Assembly: GCA_947629515.1 (NCBI GenBank)
Contig: CANRDY010000003.1
Span: forward strand, 1 to 64,000
Source of the DNA: an uncultured Clostridia bacterium
Lineage (GTDB): Bacteria; Bacillota; Clostridia; Christensenellales; Borkfalkiaceae
DNA: 64,000 nucleotides
Direction: 5' to 3'
Every line of letters begins with the position of its first letter. Positions within the stretch are counted from its first letter, which is position 1. Of the stretch, positions 32,001-39,743 are shown piece after piece. Both the position numbers and the translations under genes were made by a program. The notes beneath the pieces are model-generated. The model saw only the letters and a program-made list of their open reading frames with translations. It had not been told where the DNA came from and searched no databases.

Positions 32001-32925
32001 TATCGAATGTGGGGAATCTTGCATTATTTTCTGCCTGCGTATACTCCATAAAGCCGTTTTCGAAAGCTACGCAGTTATAGAGAACTACCGTACCGATATT
32101 ACCCGTATCGCTCTTTGCAAACAGATCCCAACCGTCGTCGGAGTTGCGGTAGGCGATACAGCCGTCGAATACTATGCCGTAACCTACCGTGAGCTTCGAA
32201 GCGAAGCCGTCGGCGTTTTCACCCAACGTTTCGTTGTCGTAGTTGTTGTGGGAAGTGCAGTTCAAAATCAGGTCGTAATTGGGCCATTGGCTCAATTGAG
32301 TCTGCTCGGAAGCCTGACGCGCTATCTGCAAGCCCGTGTCGCGGTTGTTGTAGAACTCGCAACCCTCTATGGTGCAGTAGCTGCCGTTCAGTATCATACC
32401 GTTGTCGCCCGCGCCGCAAATATCTATTCCATACCAATAAATATAATCGCCGATCATATTGACGCCACGGTTATTGCTGCCGAAAGCCTGCGCACTGAAA
32501 TCGAGAACGACCTCGGCTCCCTCGGTTGCGGGTTTGAAAGTTATATAGTTGTTATATGTGCCCGAAGCCCTTATATAGGCGGTATACGTGCTTGTATATA
32601 CTCCCTCTTCGAAAAGGACTGTGTCGCCCGGCTGAAGCAAAGGATCGGCGTTTTCTATCGTATTGATAGTATCGTACCAGGACTTTGCGTTTTCGGCAGT
32701 CAGTCCGTCGCCCGTGCCCTTTGCGGCGGGAGCAACATAATACGTTGTACCCGTACCGAGCTGGGGAGCTTCGCCAACCGCCGTTCTTATGGTGTGAGTG
32801 AATTGAGGTCTACCCGACGTGGATTTTGCCACCGACATGCCGATAAATCCGCATACCGCAACGGCTGATACGGCTATCGCCGCAACGCCCGTTAAAATCT
32901 TTTTCTTTCTGCTAAATGATTTCAT
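29074..32925 (-). CDS. PL9-like pectate lyase beta-helix surface protein with GLUG-type repeats
   Basis: 1283 residues from the ATG at 32925 (GGAGGG ribosome site; an upstream TTG at 32949 has none). A signal/anchor helix is followed by YYVAPAAKGTGDG and a right-handed parallel beta-helix with the PL9 core NADGFASKLTVG and YRNSDDGWDLF; the catalytic Lys and calcium Asp positions look intact. Middle: Ig-like modules. C-terminal ~250 residues: GLUG-like repeats (TFKGLLNGQGHTISNV, GLIGQAESAYIHNV). Predicted extracellular cleavage of pectin or related uronic acid polymer. Operonic with the lipoprotein upstream. Confidence 0.82.
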   Translation of the reverse strand: MKSFSRKKKILTGVAAIAVSAVAVCGFIGMSVAKSTSGRPQFTHTIRTAVGEAPQLGTGTTYYVAPAAKGTGDGLTAENAKSWYDTINTIENADPLLQPGDTVLFEEGVYTSTYTAYIRASGTYNNYITFKPATEGAEVVLDFSAQAFGSNNRGVNMIGDYIYWYGIDICGAGDNGMILNGSYCTIEGCEFYNNRDTGLQIARQASEQTQLSQWPNYDLILNCTSHNNYDNETLGENADGFASKLTVGYGIVFDGCIAYRNSDDGWDLFAKSDTGNIGTVVLYNCVAFENGFMEYTQAENNARFPTFDTTKAETNTNDYTTDLGDGNGFKLGGSVLDGDVVLYNCLSFNNRMHGFTDNSNPGSIFLQNITSYDNGVAVNAEGQIVYGGSDADGHNNIDMSRQTYSYNMIDGALSAKSGMVAGDNNYLGKDVIRGSVRNSILGSDSSGDKSYKYTDARDVDIKEGVNIGEEINAVGASAFTKVSVVMGGDASNRTYDYQLSGKNDLGAVKAGASGSGLDFIDSINSQRVDIKFRNSDGTVNMGEFYAPVSDDMLGNGVAIGAHLNKTSYSQYEHFTIGVVDTPTDEADYILKRAQETLTIATDAANVYQDFDVPANIERCDVTWESSKPEVVAVPDEPGEPSISGVKYYRLVVYRQQADTDVTITATITFGSGAEVRSVTKDFDLTVMAAQYRIGDIVAVPDGTELADAITDGGNIIVDLYSVFSEPQIVVYDGSDYNGKTLDPDLYNVTTKYEYSADAESETPIVIHGFTPSNAGIFTITKTIALKSDPDNTKTMTYSIHVASTAAKVGFKKDPQITLNTEGYILSGDVSNPTGTLYAVSSTERLKNSANPVTKENIQTYPGVESHTFRSVSVDLQYTNPNSGAYYIYYAFANLNGEVTTDIKEAMIEAVEIASDTEFMKAANGESVTGETPSSRVIYKLTKDISLARQQNQLNTGTFKGLLNGQGHTISNVTVKGKTEKYVGLFSRVNGGTIMNIKFKNVQITASTEQVGLIGQAESAYIHNVAIEDIKITSSSARIGALIGQVTEGVVKISQVSVKNVTDGYELTSSSSSAARMGGIIGYIQANSSPEKDLHIEISDCEVDINATGCEQIGGIVGSYNGDKSNLTGMYMEITHCLFRGSLRATKTSARRVGGIIGYQANSGTAVLRISGCFSLGQLYIGDSEQSVISSDKNCSGIFGGYDASADTTVRNCVALIEEYNTNYSVTSYSLTLLGYDYVFKGRLIPEDGITDKWTLHYKETTDPKEAGALDEPFVSLNFLGNWQ

Positions 32926-32945
32926 GATCTGTCCCTCCGTTCCCC

Positions 32946-33653
32946 TCAAGCCGCGGCGGGCGCGCTGCCCGCAACGACGTGTATAATCACAAATCCCGAA
33001 AGAGTATAGCCATCGTGAATTTCGGAAGGCTTATAGCACCAAAGGTTATAAGTGCCCGCGGGGACTTCACTCATGTTTTCCACTTTCACATTGCCGTTAT
33101 AAAGTTCGTATGTGAAACCTGTGATCTCTTCGGTCACCTCGCCGCGTTCGTTGGTCCTTTGAACCTTTATCATACCGATGTCTATTGCGGTCGTGGTTGC
33201 CTCGCCGAGATATATGGTCATTGCCTGCGAACCGTCTGAAACGAAGGAGACAAACATACCTTCTCTGGGAGCAAACACTTTGACGGTGTAGCTGTCGCTT
33301 TCGGTCTTACCCTCTAAAGTATAGGAAACGACTATTTGATATTCGCCTTCCTTAGCTTTGTTGAACGCCGAAGAATCGACGGTTGCCTCGTTCGTTACGT
33401 TCTCGGTTTTGGTGCTTCCGTCAACGTCTTTGATGGTTGCGGTAACTACAATGCCGGCAGGAGTGAACTCGTCGATGTCTCTGAGGAATTCCTGCCTTGC
33501 GTTGTCCGCGTTAACTTCAACCGACAGTAATTCGGCTTTCGGGGGTTCTTCTTCGGGTCCCGGATCTACGGGCGCACAGGCGACGGCAAAGATCATTGCC
33601 AACGCCAATACGCCGAGAAAGAGAGTCGGAAGAAGTTTCTTTAATCTTTTCAT
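32946..33653 (-). CDS. Ig-like domain lipoprotein paired with the PL9-like protein
   Basis: 235 residues. Lipobox FAVAC with Cys26, an acidic PGPEEEPPK linker, then two beta-rich modules (AELLSVEVNADNARQEFLRD; AMTIYLGEATTTAIDIGMIK). The start at 33653 is preceded by GGAGGAA; the ATG four codons earlier is itself part of that site. The product is probably surface-exposed, perhaps binding glycan or partnering the lyase encoded 20 bp downstream. Function unknown. Confidence 0.8.
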   Translation of the reverse strand: MKRLKKLLPTLFLGVLALAMIFAVACAPVDPGPEEEPPKAELLSVEVNADNARQEFLRDIDEFTPAGIVVTATIKDVDGSTKTENVTNEATVDSSAFNKAKEGEYQIVVSYTLEGKTESDSYTVKVFAPREGMFVSFVSDGSQAMTIYLGEATTTAIDIGMIKVQRTNERGEVTEEITGFTYELYNGNVKVENMSEVPAGTYNLWCYKPSEIHDGYTLSGFVIIHVVAGSAPAAA

Positions 33654-33740
33654 CATTTCCTCCATTTTTTTGCTGTACTTGCCCGACAGCCGCGTTTACA
33701 GACATTTTTATGTCAATCTGCGGTATATCGCGCCAAGCTT

Positions 33741-33768
33741 ATTATACAGTATATATTCTATCATTAAA
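33741..33768 (-). promoter_or_regulatory. Probable promoter of the lipoprotein-lyase operon
   Basis: Minus strand TTTAAT, 16-bp spacer, TATAAT. The leader can form a hairpin GACA/TGTC inside CCGC/GCGG. Confidence 0.45.
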
Positions 33769-33849
33769 TATAAATTTTGTCAATGTGCAACCGAAAAATT
33801 TTTTCGTTTTGTGATATTATTTATCATAGAATTTTACGGAAAAAATTGT

Positions 33850-34040
33850 GCGGGCGAACGCGTTTTGTGCGAACGGGCACGGGCGAGTGCGTTTTGTGCG
33901 AACGCGTTTTATTTGAACCGCGCACGGGCGGGGCGGCGTTATTCGGCGGGAATTGTCGGGGCGAACGCGGAGCGGGACGGAAGAACGCGGGCAGAGTAAG
34001 TTATTACGGGTAAGTTATTATGGGTTTAGTTATTATGCGC
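33850..34040. repeat. Non-coding spacer of local duplications
   Basis: Within the 518-bp gap between divergently placed genes: two copies of GCGTTTTGTGCGAACG near 33858-33905, then three copies of GTAAGTTATTACGGG-like units at about 33994-34036. Nothing coding is apparent. Confidence 0.65.
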
Positions 34041-34054
34041 AAAAGGGCAAAATA

Positions 34055-34094
34055 AAACCCGCCCCCTTTACTGCTTGGGCACGGGCGGGAGTTT
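34055..34094 (-). terminator. Terminator of the pyrophosphatase gene
   Basis: AAACCCGCCC ... GGGCGGGAGTTT with a long loop; on the minus strand it ends GGGTTTTATT. Confidence 0.7.
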
Positions 34095-34183
34095 GTTATT
34101 GAATTTAATATCGGGCGTTCGTTGGTCGGCGCGTTATCCGCTAGTTCGGGAGCACGTCACTTAATTGTTCGGTGGTAGACGCG

Positions 34184-34714
34184 TTATTTTTTGAAGTGCG
34201 CAAGATAGTTTGCGATACAGCGTTCGACGGTTTTGACCGCCTCGGCTGCGGGCAGAAGTTCGTCGACGGAGGTTTCTTTGTTTTCGAGCGCCTTGTATAC
34301 GGCAAAGAAATGCGACATTTCTTCGAGCACGTGTTGTGGAAGTTCGGATATGTTTTTGTAGCCGCGGAACGTCGGGTCGCCGTCGCACACGGCAATTATC
34401 TTTTCGTCAGACTTGCCGCCGTCGGACATGTTGAGCACGCCTATCGGCGAGCAGGCGACCAAGGTCATCGGGTAAATCGGTTCGCTCGAAAGCACAAGCG
34501 CGTCCAAAGGGTCGCCGTCGTCGGCGAGCGTGCGGGGGATAAAGCCGTAGTTGGCGGGATAGACCGTCGAAGTGAACAAAATTCTGTCGAGGCGGATGAA
34601 GCCCGTCTCTTTATCAAGTTCGTATTTTGCCTTGCTGCCCTTGGGGATCTCGATGAGAACTTCGAACTTCTCCCCTTTTACCCTTGCGCCGTCGAGGTCG
34701 TGCCAGACGTTCAC
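34184..34714 (-). CDS. ppa: Inorganic pyrophosphatase (family I)
   Basis: 176 residues. Family I signature: IEIPKGSKAKYELDKETG, YPANYGFIPRTLADDGDPLD (metal Asp cluster) and the Lys of DPTFRGYKNISEL. Hydrolyses PPi to drive nucleotide and polymer synthesis in the cytoplasm. GTG start with GGAGG 6 nt upstream. It lies directly behind the probable 6S RNA gene and may be expressed partly by readthrough from it. Confidence 0.95.
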   Translation of the reverse strand: MNVWHDLDGARVKGEKFEVLIEIPKGSKAKYELDKETGFIRLDRILFTSTVYPANYGFIPRTLADDGDPLDALVLSSEPIYPMTLVACSPIGVLNMSDGGKSDEKIIAVCDGDPTFRGYKNISELPQHVLEEMSHFFAVYKALENKETSVDELLPAAEAVKTVERCIANYLAHFKK

Positions 34715-34727
34715 TCTTCGCCTCCGT

Positions 34728-34903
34728 AAAAAAATCCGCCTGTGCCGTGATATGAAAAAGTATTAACCCGCTTCTCGCAGGTGGGTGCGGCGAAGCGAAA
34801 CCTCGGGCTTTCCGATAAATCAGACCTTGCCTATTTCCGCAAACGGACCGCTCCCTGTTGTTTTTTGTGGATTACGAATTTTCCATACCACGAACACCGC
34901 AGA
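34728..34903 (-). ncRNA. ssrS: Probable 6S RNA
   Basis: About 176 nt on the minus strand. The ends form a long imperfect stem (GTGTTCGTGGTATGGAAAA with TTTTTCATATCACGGCAC) closed by a T7 run. Inside are GGGAGCGGTCCG and the hairpin region CGCACCCACCTGCGAGAAGC then GGGTTAA, which I recognise from bacterial 6S RNAs. Long rod, central loop and strong promoter all fit. 6S RNA binds sigmaA-RNA polymerase in stationary phase. Identified by eye, so an Rfam covariance search would settle it. Confidence 0.7.
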
Positions 34904-34906
34904 CTT

Positions 34907-34944
34907 ATTATAATCATTATACTACGTCCTTGCAAAAAAGGCAA
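34907..34944 (-). promoter_or_regulatory. Two overlapping promoters for the 6S RNA
   Basis: Minus strand: TTGCAA-17-TATAAT (34907-34935) and TTGCCT-17-TATAAT (34916-34944), staggered by 9 bp. Starts near 34900 and 34909. Confidence 0.75.
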
Positions 34945-34998
34945 GGGGAAAATATTTCCTGCCGAAAAAAGTTAAATGCCGCCCGCGCTTTATTTTAC

Positions 34999-35027
34999 TT
35001 GATTTTTGAATTGATTTGCCGTAAAAT
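34999..35027 (+). promoter_or_regulatory. Promoter of the aspartyl-tRNA synthetase gene
   Basis: TTGATT, 17-bp spacer, TAAAAT, start near 35034, 20 nt before the ATG with an ACGAGGT ribosome site. Confidence 0.6.
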
Positions 35028-35054
35028 TATAAAAAAGCCAAAACGAGGTACTTT

Positions 35055-36386
35055 ATGGAAGATATGACGGGCGTTATAAACGACGGCTGTACCGCCTACG
35101 CCGATTTTAAGGATCGTCTGGGCGAGGTGGTTACCGTTAAGGGAGCTATTCATAATATAAGAGATATGTCGGACTTTGCGTTCATAATTCTGCGCACCGC
35201 GCGCGAACTTATACAGTGCGTGTATTCCCCCGAATTCTCCGATTACCGCCTTGCGGAAAACGTTGTCGAACAGGCTTCGGTGAAAATCAAGGGGAAAGTC
35301 GTAAAGAGCGAAACGCGCGACGGAAGCGAAAGGTACGAGTTGCAGATACACGACATAGCCGTTCTGTCGGTGCCCGCCGCCGTGCCGCCCGTGGTTATTT
35401 CGAAAAAGCAAGTAAATTGCGACCTTTCAATCAACCTCGACTACCGCCCCGTCACTCTGCGCAACCCCAAGGAACGCGCTATCTTCAAAATTCAGGAGGG
35501 TATTCAGAGGGGCTTCCGCGAGTTTTTGACTGAGAACGGGTTTACCGAAATTCACTCCCCCAAGATAAATTTTGCGGGAGCCGAGGGCGGTACAAACGTT
35601 TTTAAGCTCGATTACTTCGGAAAGACGGTCTACCTTGCGCAAAGCCCCCAGCTCTATAAACAGGCTCTTGTGCCCGTTTACGAAAGGGTGTTTGAAATTG
35701 CGCCCGTGTTCCGCGCCGAACACCACGATACGAGCCGCCACCTCAACGAGTATATTTCGATGGACTTCGAGATGGGCTTTATCGACAGCTTCACCGACAT
35801 TATGAATATGGAAACGGGCGCGCTGAAATACATTATGGAACTTTTGAAAACCGAGTACGCGCCCGAGGTCGAACTGCTCAAAGCAGATATTCCCGAAATT
35901 ACCTCAATCCCCTGCATTCGATTCAAAGATGCAAAGGAAATGTGCGTTAAAAAGCTCAAAAATATAACCGATATGAAGGACTTTGAGCCCGAGGAAGAGG
36001 CGTTTTTGGGCAAGTGGGCCAAGCAACAGTTCAATTCGGACTTCCTTTTCGTCACCCACTACCTCTCGAAAAAGAGACCTTTTTACACCATGGACGACCC
36101 CGACGACCCCGAAGTCACCCTTTCGTTCGACCTTCTGTTCCGCGGTATCGAGATTACGAGCGGCGGACAGCGTATTCACGACTACAACATGCAGGTCGAA
36201 AAGATGAAAAAATTGGGCATGAACCCCGAGGAGTTCGAAACCTATCTTATGCTCCACAAATACGGCGCGCCCCCTCACGGCGGGCTTGGGCTGGGGCTTG
36301 AAAGGCTGACCATGCACTTGCTGGGCTTTAAGAACGTGCGCTATGCCGCCATGTTCCCCCGCGACATAAACAGAGTTACCCCTTAA
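35055..36386 (+). CDS. aspS: Aspartate-tRNA(Asp/Asn) ligase, archaeal-type
   Basis: 443 residues: an N-terminal OB-fold anticodon domain and a class II catalytic core with FTEIHSPKI, AQSPQLYKQALV, PVFRAEHHDTSRHLNEY and GGLGLGLERLTMHLLG. The length and the absence of the bacterial insertion mark the archaeal/eukaryal-type AspRS, which in bacteria is often non-discriminating and also charges tRNA-Asn, to be completed by the GatCAB amidotransferase. Whether it is non-discriminating cannot be told from the window. Monocistronic. Confidence 0.9.
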   Translation: MEDMTGVINDGCTAYADFKDRLGEVVTVKGAIHNIRDMSDFAFIILRTARELIQCVYSPEFSDYRLAENVVEQASVKIKGKVVKSETRDGSERYELQIHDIAVLSVPAAVPPVVISKKQVNCDLSINLDYRPVTLRNPKERAIFKIQEGIQRGFREFLTENGFTEIHSPKINFAGAEGGTNVFKLDYFGKTVYLAQSPQLYKQALVPVYERVFEIAPVFRAEHHDTSRHLNEYISMDFEMGFIDSFTDIMNMETGALKYIMELLKTEYAPEVELLKADIPEITSIPCIRFKDAKEMCVKKLKNITDMKDFEPEEEAFLGKWAKQQFNSDFLFVTHYLSKKRPFYTMDDPDDPEVTLSFDLLFRGIEITSGGQRIHDYNMQVEKMKKLGMNPEEFETYLMLHKYGAPPHGGLGLGLERLTMHLLGFKNVRYAAMFPRDINRVTP

Positions 36387-36405
36387 AATTGACGGTAAAA
36401 AATAT

Positions 36406-36436
36406 CGGAACGTCCGTATCGGGCGTTCCGTTTATT
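36406..36436 (+). terminator. Terminator after aspS
   Basis: CGGAACG-TCC-GTATC-GGG-CGTTCCG followed by TTTATTTT. Confidence 0.85.
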
Positions 36437-36440
36437 TTAT

Positions 36441-36497
36441 ATTAAGCTAAAATTATTTTATTAAGCTGAAATTATTTTATATTAAGTCGAAATTTTT
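36441..36497. repeat. AT-rich tandem repeat between convergent genes
   Basis: Three copies of an ATTAAGCTGAAATTATTTT-like unit of 19-21 bp, the last merging with the 3' end of the glycosyltransferase gene. Confidence 0.75.
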
Positions 36498-37518
36498 AAC
36501 CGAGCTTGTATTTGCGCTTTACGCAGTTGTAGCCGAACATCATCACCTTGGGGCGAATGAACGGCGGAACGAACAGCACGGCGAGCGGATAGCCGCGATA
36601 GCGGATCATTCGATACATCTTTTTATCCGAACGCTTCAGCTCGCGCCACATCTCTTTTATCGCCCCGCTCCTCTCCTTTGTGTTTATGCCGAGGGCGAAC
36701 ATCAGCGTGTTCATCATAACGGCGTGCAGGTCGTGTTTGAGATACTTGAACATTCCCTTGGGCAGGCTCTTCAAAAATTCGTATGAGTGCGCCTTGCACA
36801 TCATGAGCTGTACCTGTATCTGCTGTTCGTACCTCGTCATTGCGGTTGCAATGTTTATGCTCTGCCCGTCTCTGCCTATAAAGTATTGATAAAGGTCGAC
36901 ATTCAGATAATAAGTGTTGCGCATATAAGGGATATATGCGTAGGCGTACACGTTATCGACGTAAAACGTGTGTGCGGGAAGTTCGATATAGTGTTCACGG
37001 AGCTTTTGAGTGTTGTAGATGAGCGCGTGCATCATCAGCGTGTGTGCGGTGTGGAAAGTTCCCACCTTGTTCCAGTTGACATAACCCGTGTTCAGCTGTT
37101 TGGTGTAATTGATTATTTTTTTGGTCTTGTCTGCGTCGTGAACGTACACGTAGTTGCAGATATACATATCGGGGGCGTTGCCTATGGCGATGTGCTCCCT
37201 TATGGTGGTGAGAAGAATTCTCAACGCTTCCTCGTCCACCCAATCGTCGGAGTCGACTACTTTGAAGTACATTCCCGTCGCGTTGTGCACGCCCTCGTTG
37301 ACGCCCGTGCCGTGACCGCCGTTTTCTTTGTGAATGACTTTTACTATATCGGGGTAAGAAGCGGCGTATTCGTCGGCGATCTCGCCCGTTTTGTCCTTGG
37401 AGCCGTCGTCGACGATTATTATTTCAACATCGGTCCCGCCCGAAAGCAGAGTATCTATGCAGTGGCTCATGTAGCCTTCGGAATTATAGCAGGGAACCGT
37501 AAAGGTTATAAGTTTCAT
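36496..37518 (-). CDS. Family 2 glycosyltransferase
   Basis: 340 residues, GT-A fold: VPCYNSEGYMSHCIDTLL, IIIVDDGSKDKTGEIA, KENGGHGTGVNEG and the metal-binding VVDSDDWV. The C-terminal ~120 residues are basic and aromatic with an amphipathic KMYRMIRYRGYPLAVLFVPP segment that may contact the membrane. Probably transfers a sugar to a cell-surface polymer or lipid. Last gene of a three-gene operon. Confidence 0.9.
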   Translation of the reverse strand: MKLITFTVPCYNSEGYMSHCIDTLLSGGTDVEIIIVDDGSKDKTGEIADEYAASYPDIVKVIHKENGGHGTGVNEGVHNATGMYFKVVDSDDWVDEEALRILLTTIREHIAIGNAPDMYICNYVYVHDADKTKKIINYTKQLNTGYVNWNKVGTFHTAHTLMMHALIYNTQKLREHYIELPAHTFYVDNVYAYAYIPYMRNTYYLNVDLYQYFIGRDGQSINIATAMTRYEQQIQVQLMMCKAHSYEFLKSLPKGMFKYLKHDLHAVMMNTLMFALGINTKERSGAIKEMWRELKRSDKKMYRMIRYRGYPLAVLFVPPFIRPKVMMFGYNCVKRKYKLG

Positions 37519-37556
37519 TTAAGGTCTCTCTCGTTTGTATTGAATTTTTCAGGCAC

Positions 37557-38180
37557 TCAGCGAATGAAATTCGTGCGGGCGCGCTTTACGGGCAGGGGCT
37601 GTTCGAACTCCGTGCCCTTTGCGTTGGCTATGAGTTTGAGCACCCACGCCATACCGCTTGCGACGGAACGCATGATAGACACGCCCTCTTCGTCCTTGTA
37701 CACCTCTTCGGGGGTGTTGCCGTGAACCATGTTCCAATATACGGACGGAACGTTAATCATTCCGTTGATGCCTATGTATTTGTTGAGTACGTCGTAAGAA
37801 GCCGTCGTGCCCGCGCGGCGTGCCGAAACGACGCTTGCCGCGGGCTTGTTGCGCATGTAGCTTCCGTATGCGTAAAACAGTCTGTCGAGGGCGGAGATCA
37901 TCGCGCCGTTGGGCGAGGCGTAATGCACAGCCGCGCCGAACACATAGCCGTCCGCGGTCATTGCCGCCTTGCCTATCTTGTTTACGGCGTCGTCGTCGAA
38001 CACACAGCCGTTGCCGTTTTTACAGCCGCCGCAGCCTATGCAGCCGCGCACCGCGCCGTTGCCGAGCCATACGATCCGGCTCTCGACGTTCTGTTTTTTG
38101 AGTTCATCAGCTATTATTGTCAAAGCCGTATACGTGCAACCGTGCTCGTGCGGGCTTCCGTTTACAAGCAAAACTTTCAT
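37557..38180 (-). CDS. Flavodoxin-fold NAD(P)H-dependent oxidoreductase with cysteine cluster
   Basis: 207 residues. VLLVNGSPHEHGCTYTAL binds FMN phosphate; CIGCGGCKNGNGC gives a compact cysteine motif as in iron-sulfur flavoproteins; VFGAAVHYASPNGAM lies at the flavin ring. An electron-transfer or quinone/azo reductase role is likely; the partner is unknown. The start overlaps the upstream stop by 4 bp. Confidence 0.88.
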   Translation of the reverse strand: MKVLLVNGSPHEHGCTYTALTIIADELKKQNVESRIVWLGNGAVRGCIGCGGCKNGNGCVFDDDAVNKIGKAAMTADGYVFGAAVHYASPNGAMISALDRLFYAYGSYMRNKPAASVVSARRAGTTASYDVLNKYIGINGMINVPSVYWNMVHGNTPEEVYKDEEGVSIMRSVASGMAWVLKLIANAKGTEFEQPLPVKRARTNFIR

Positions 38181-38857
38181 AATTTAAGCAAAGCCTCCTT
38201 TATGAGGGGCATATATTTTTTTGTATAACCCTCGGCGTTGGGGTGAGTGCAGTCGCCTCTTCCCCAACCGTATGAATCGTTGGTGTAAAGGTCGCGCATC
38301 TGCTCGTCGAATGTGTCGAGGTCGCTATTATTATACAGGTCTGCGACCGATATATTCCACTTTGCGCATATTTCAGCCGCGCGGTCGCCGTATTCGAGCT
38401 GGGCGCGGGCGTCTCTTCTGCCCATTTTGTGGGGGCGGATAAAGAGCGTTTTGGCGTTTGGAAAGTAATTTGCAAAGGCGCAGACAATGCTTTCGAAGCA
38501 CTTTGAAAAATCGTCTTTTTTGGTTATCGCAAACACGTCGTACGGGGTGCGTTCGGGGCGGGTTTCGCCGAGGGGCACGTCGCAGTGTTCGCCGTCGGTC
38601 ATGTTGCAGTCGTTGGTGAAGCCGTCGAAGATTATGTAATCGAAAAGCATGTCGTCGGCGATCGCCTGCTTTATTTGTTCAACGACCCAATGCTTGCCCG
38701 GATAAAAGCCCACTCTTGCGCCGCCTACGCAGTATTTGTGAAGGTCGAAGCCGTATTCTTCGGCAAGATATTCCCCCACGCCTTTGCCGTTGTTGCCCGA
38801 TCCGAACATAATGCTGTCGCCGAAAACGGCGAGCGTTTTTCCCTTGAATTCTTCCAT
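38177..38857 (-). CDS. SGNH/GDSL-family hydrolase
   Basis: 226 residues. Block I VFGDSIMFGSGNN with the nucleophile Ser, the oxyanion Asn in IIFDGFTNDCN, and a C-terminal CTHPNAEGYTKKYMP holding the catalytic His (DxxHPN-type). Expected to cleave ester groups, for instance acetyl groups on carbohydrates; it shares an operon with a glycosyltransferase. No signal peptide, so cytoplasmic. Confidence 0.88.
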   Translation of the reverse strand: MEEFKGKTLAVFGDSIMFGSGNNGKGVGEYLAEEYGFDLHKYCVGGARVGFYPGKHWVVEQIKQAIADDMLFDYIIFDGFTNDCNMTDGEHCDVPLGETRPERTPYDVFAITKKDDFSKCFESIVCAFANYFPNAKTLFIRPHKMGRRDARAQLEYGDRAAEICAKWNISVADLYNNSDLDTFDEQMRDLYTNDSYGWGRGDCTHPNAEGYTKKYMPLIKEALLKL

Positions 38858-38881
38858 GGTTTTGTTTCCGACTTCTTATAT

Positions 38882-38920
38882 ATTGTAACGCGAAAGGCGG
38901 AGAATGTCAACCCGCCTTTC
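38882..38920 (-). promoter_or_regulatory. Promoter embedded in a terminator hairpin
   Basis: Minus strand TTGACA (38905-38910), 17 bp, TACAAT (38882-38887) serves the SGNH hydrolase operon. The -35 box lies in the loop of a 9-bp hairpin GAAAGGCGG/CCGCCTTTC (38892-38920) that ends the zinc-ribbon transcript. Confidence 0.75.
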
Positions 38921-38961
38921 CCTTAAATTATGCAATTTATAAATTATATGTGTATGCGATT

Positions 38962-39663
38962 TTACTCTTTATAAACGTATCTGTGACAGTTGTCGCATTC
39001 CACGACTCCACCGCCCGAAATTTTTTCTTTGAACGAGAGCGAAAGCTCGGAACCGCATATCGAACACCTGCCGTTCTTTTCGGGACAGAGTATGGGAAAG
39101 ACCCTCTCGCTCCTCTTTGTCTGGTAGCCCTGCATGACCTGCGGCTCGATATCCTTTTTGATTTCGTCGAGCACCTTTTGGACTTCCGCCATCTCCTTTT
39201 TCTTTTCTTCGGAGTACGCCTTGTAGATTTTGGAGTATTCCTCATACTGCTTCTGCATGGCGATGGTCTTTTTCTTCATGGACTGATATTCGTCCTGCGC
39301 CGCCTTTATCTGCTTGTAAATGGCGTTTATCTCCGAACGGATCGCCTTGATAGTTTCGGTTATCTGCGTAAGGTTCTTTTTGTAGAACGCTATGTCCGCT
39401 CCTCCGTCGATAAGCTCGTCTATGCTCTCGAAGTCGGTCAAAGTCTCCCTTACTTCCTCGTACTTTTTCGAAAGCTCTTCGACGGTTGAGGCAAGACTGC
39501 GCGCCTTTGCGTCGAGCGCGTCGAGCTTTTCGGGAGCTTGCTTCAAAAACTTTCTGGTCTGAATGTAGTTTTTGTACTCTTCGGAATTGTGGACCTCCTG
39601 CTCGATCTTCAAAAGGCGGGAATCCTCTTTTTGATACTGTAAAAGTTTTTCGACTTGCGACAT
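38962..39663 (-). CDS. Coiled-coil protein with C4 zinc ribbon (CdsZ/DUF164 family)
   Basis: 233 residues: a long charged helical region (about 1-175; e.g. YEEVRETLTDFESIDELIDG) forming a coiled-coil hairpin, and a C-terminal zinc ribbon with CSICGSEL and CDNCHRYVY. The family is near-universal in bacteria and sits beside nif3-like genes, as here; proposed to bind nucleic acid or act in protein secretion and cell wall links, without settled function. Confidence 0.88.
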   Translation of the reverse strand: MSQVEKLLQYQKEDSRLLKIEQEVHNSEEYKNYIQTRKFLKQAPEKLDALDAKARSLASTVEELSKKYEEVRETLTDFESIDELIDGGADIAFYKKNLTQITETIKAIRSEINAIYKQIKAAQDEYQSMKKKTIAMQKQYEEYSKIYKAYSEEKKKEMAEVQKVLDEIKKDIEPQVMQGYQTKRSERVFPILCPEKNGRCSICGSELSLSFKEKISGGGVVECDNCHRYVYKE

Positions 39664-39743
39664 ATTTCAACTCCTTAACGCGGCGGGTCTTTCCGCCGTC
39701 TGTCTTTTTTTACAATGGTTTTGATGGTTTATTACGGTTATTT

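Noticed and set aside
29860..32868. A 1002-codon open frame antisense to the PL9-like gene
   Set aside because: Its product has no recognisable domain, is rich in Arg/Val/Tyr as expected from reversed codons, and the sense frame has a ribosome site, signal peptide and clear enzyme motifs.
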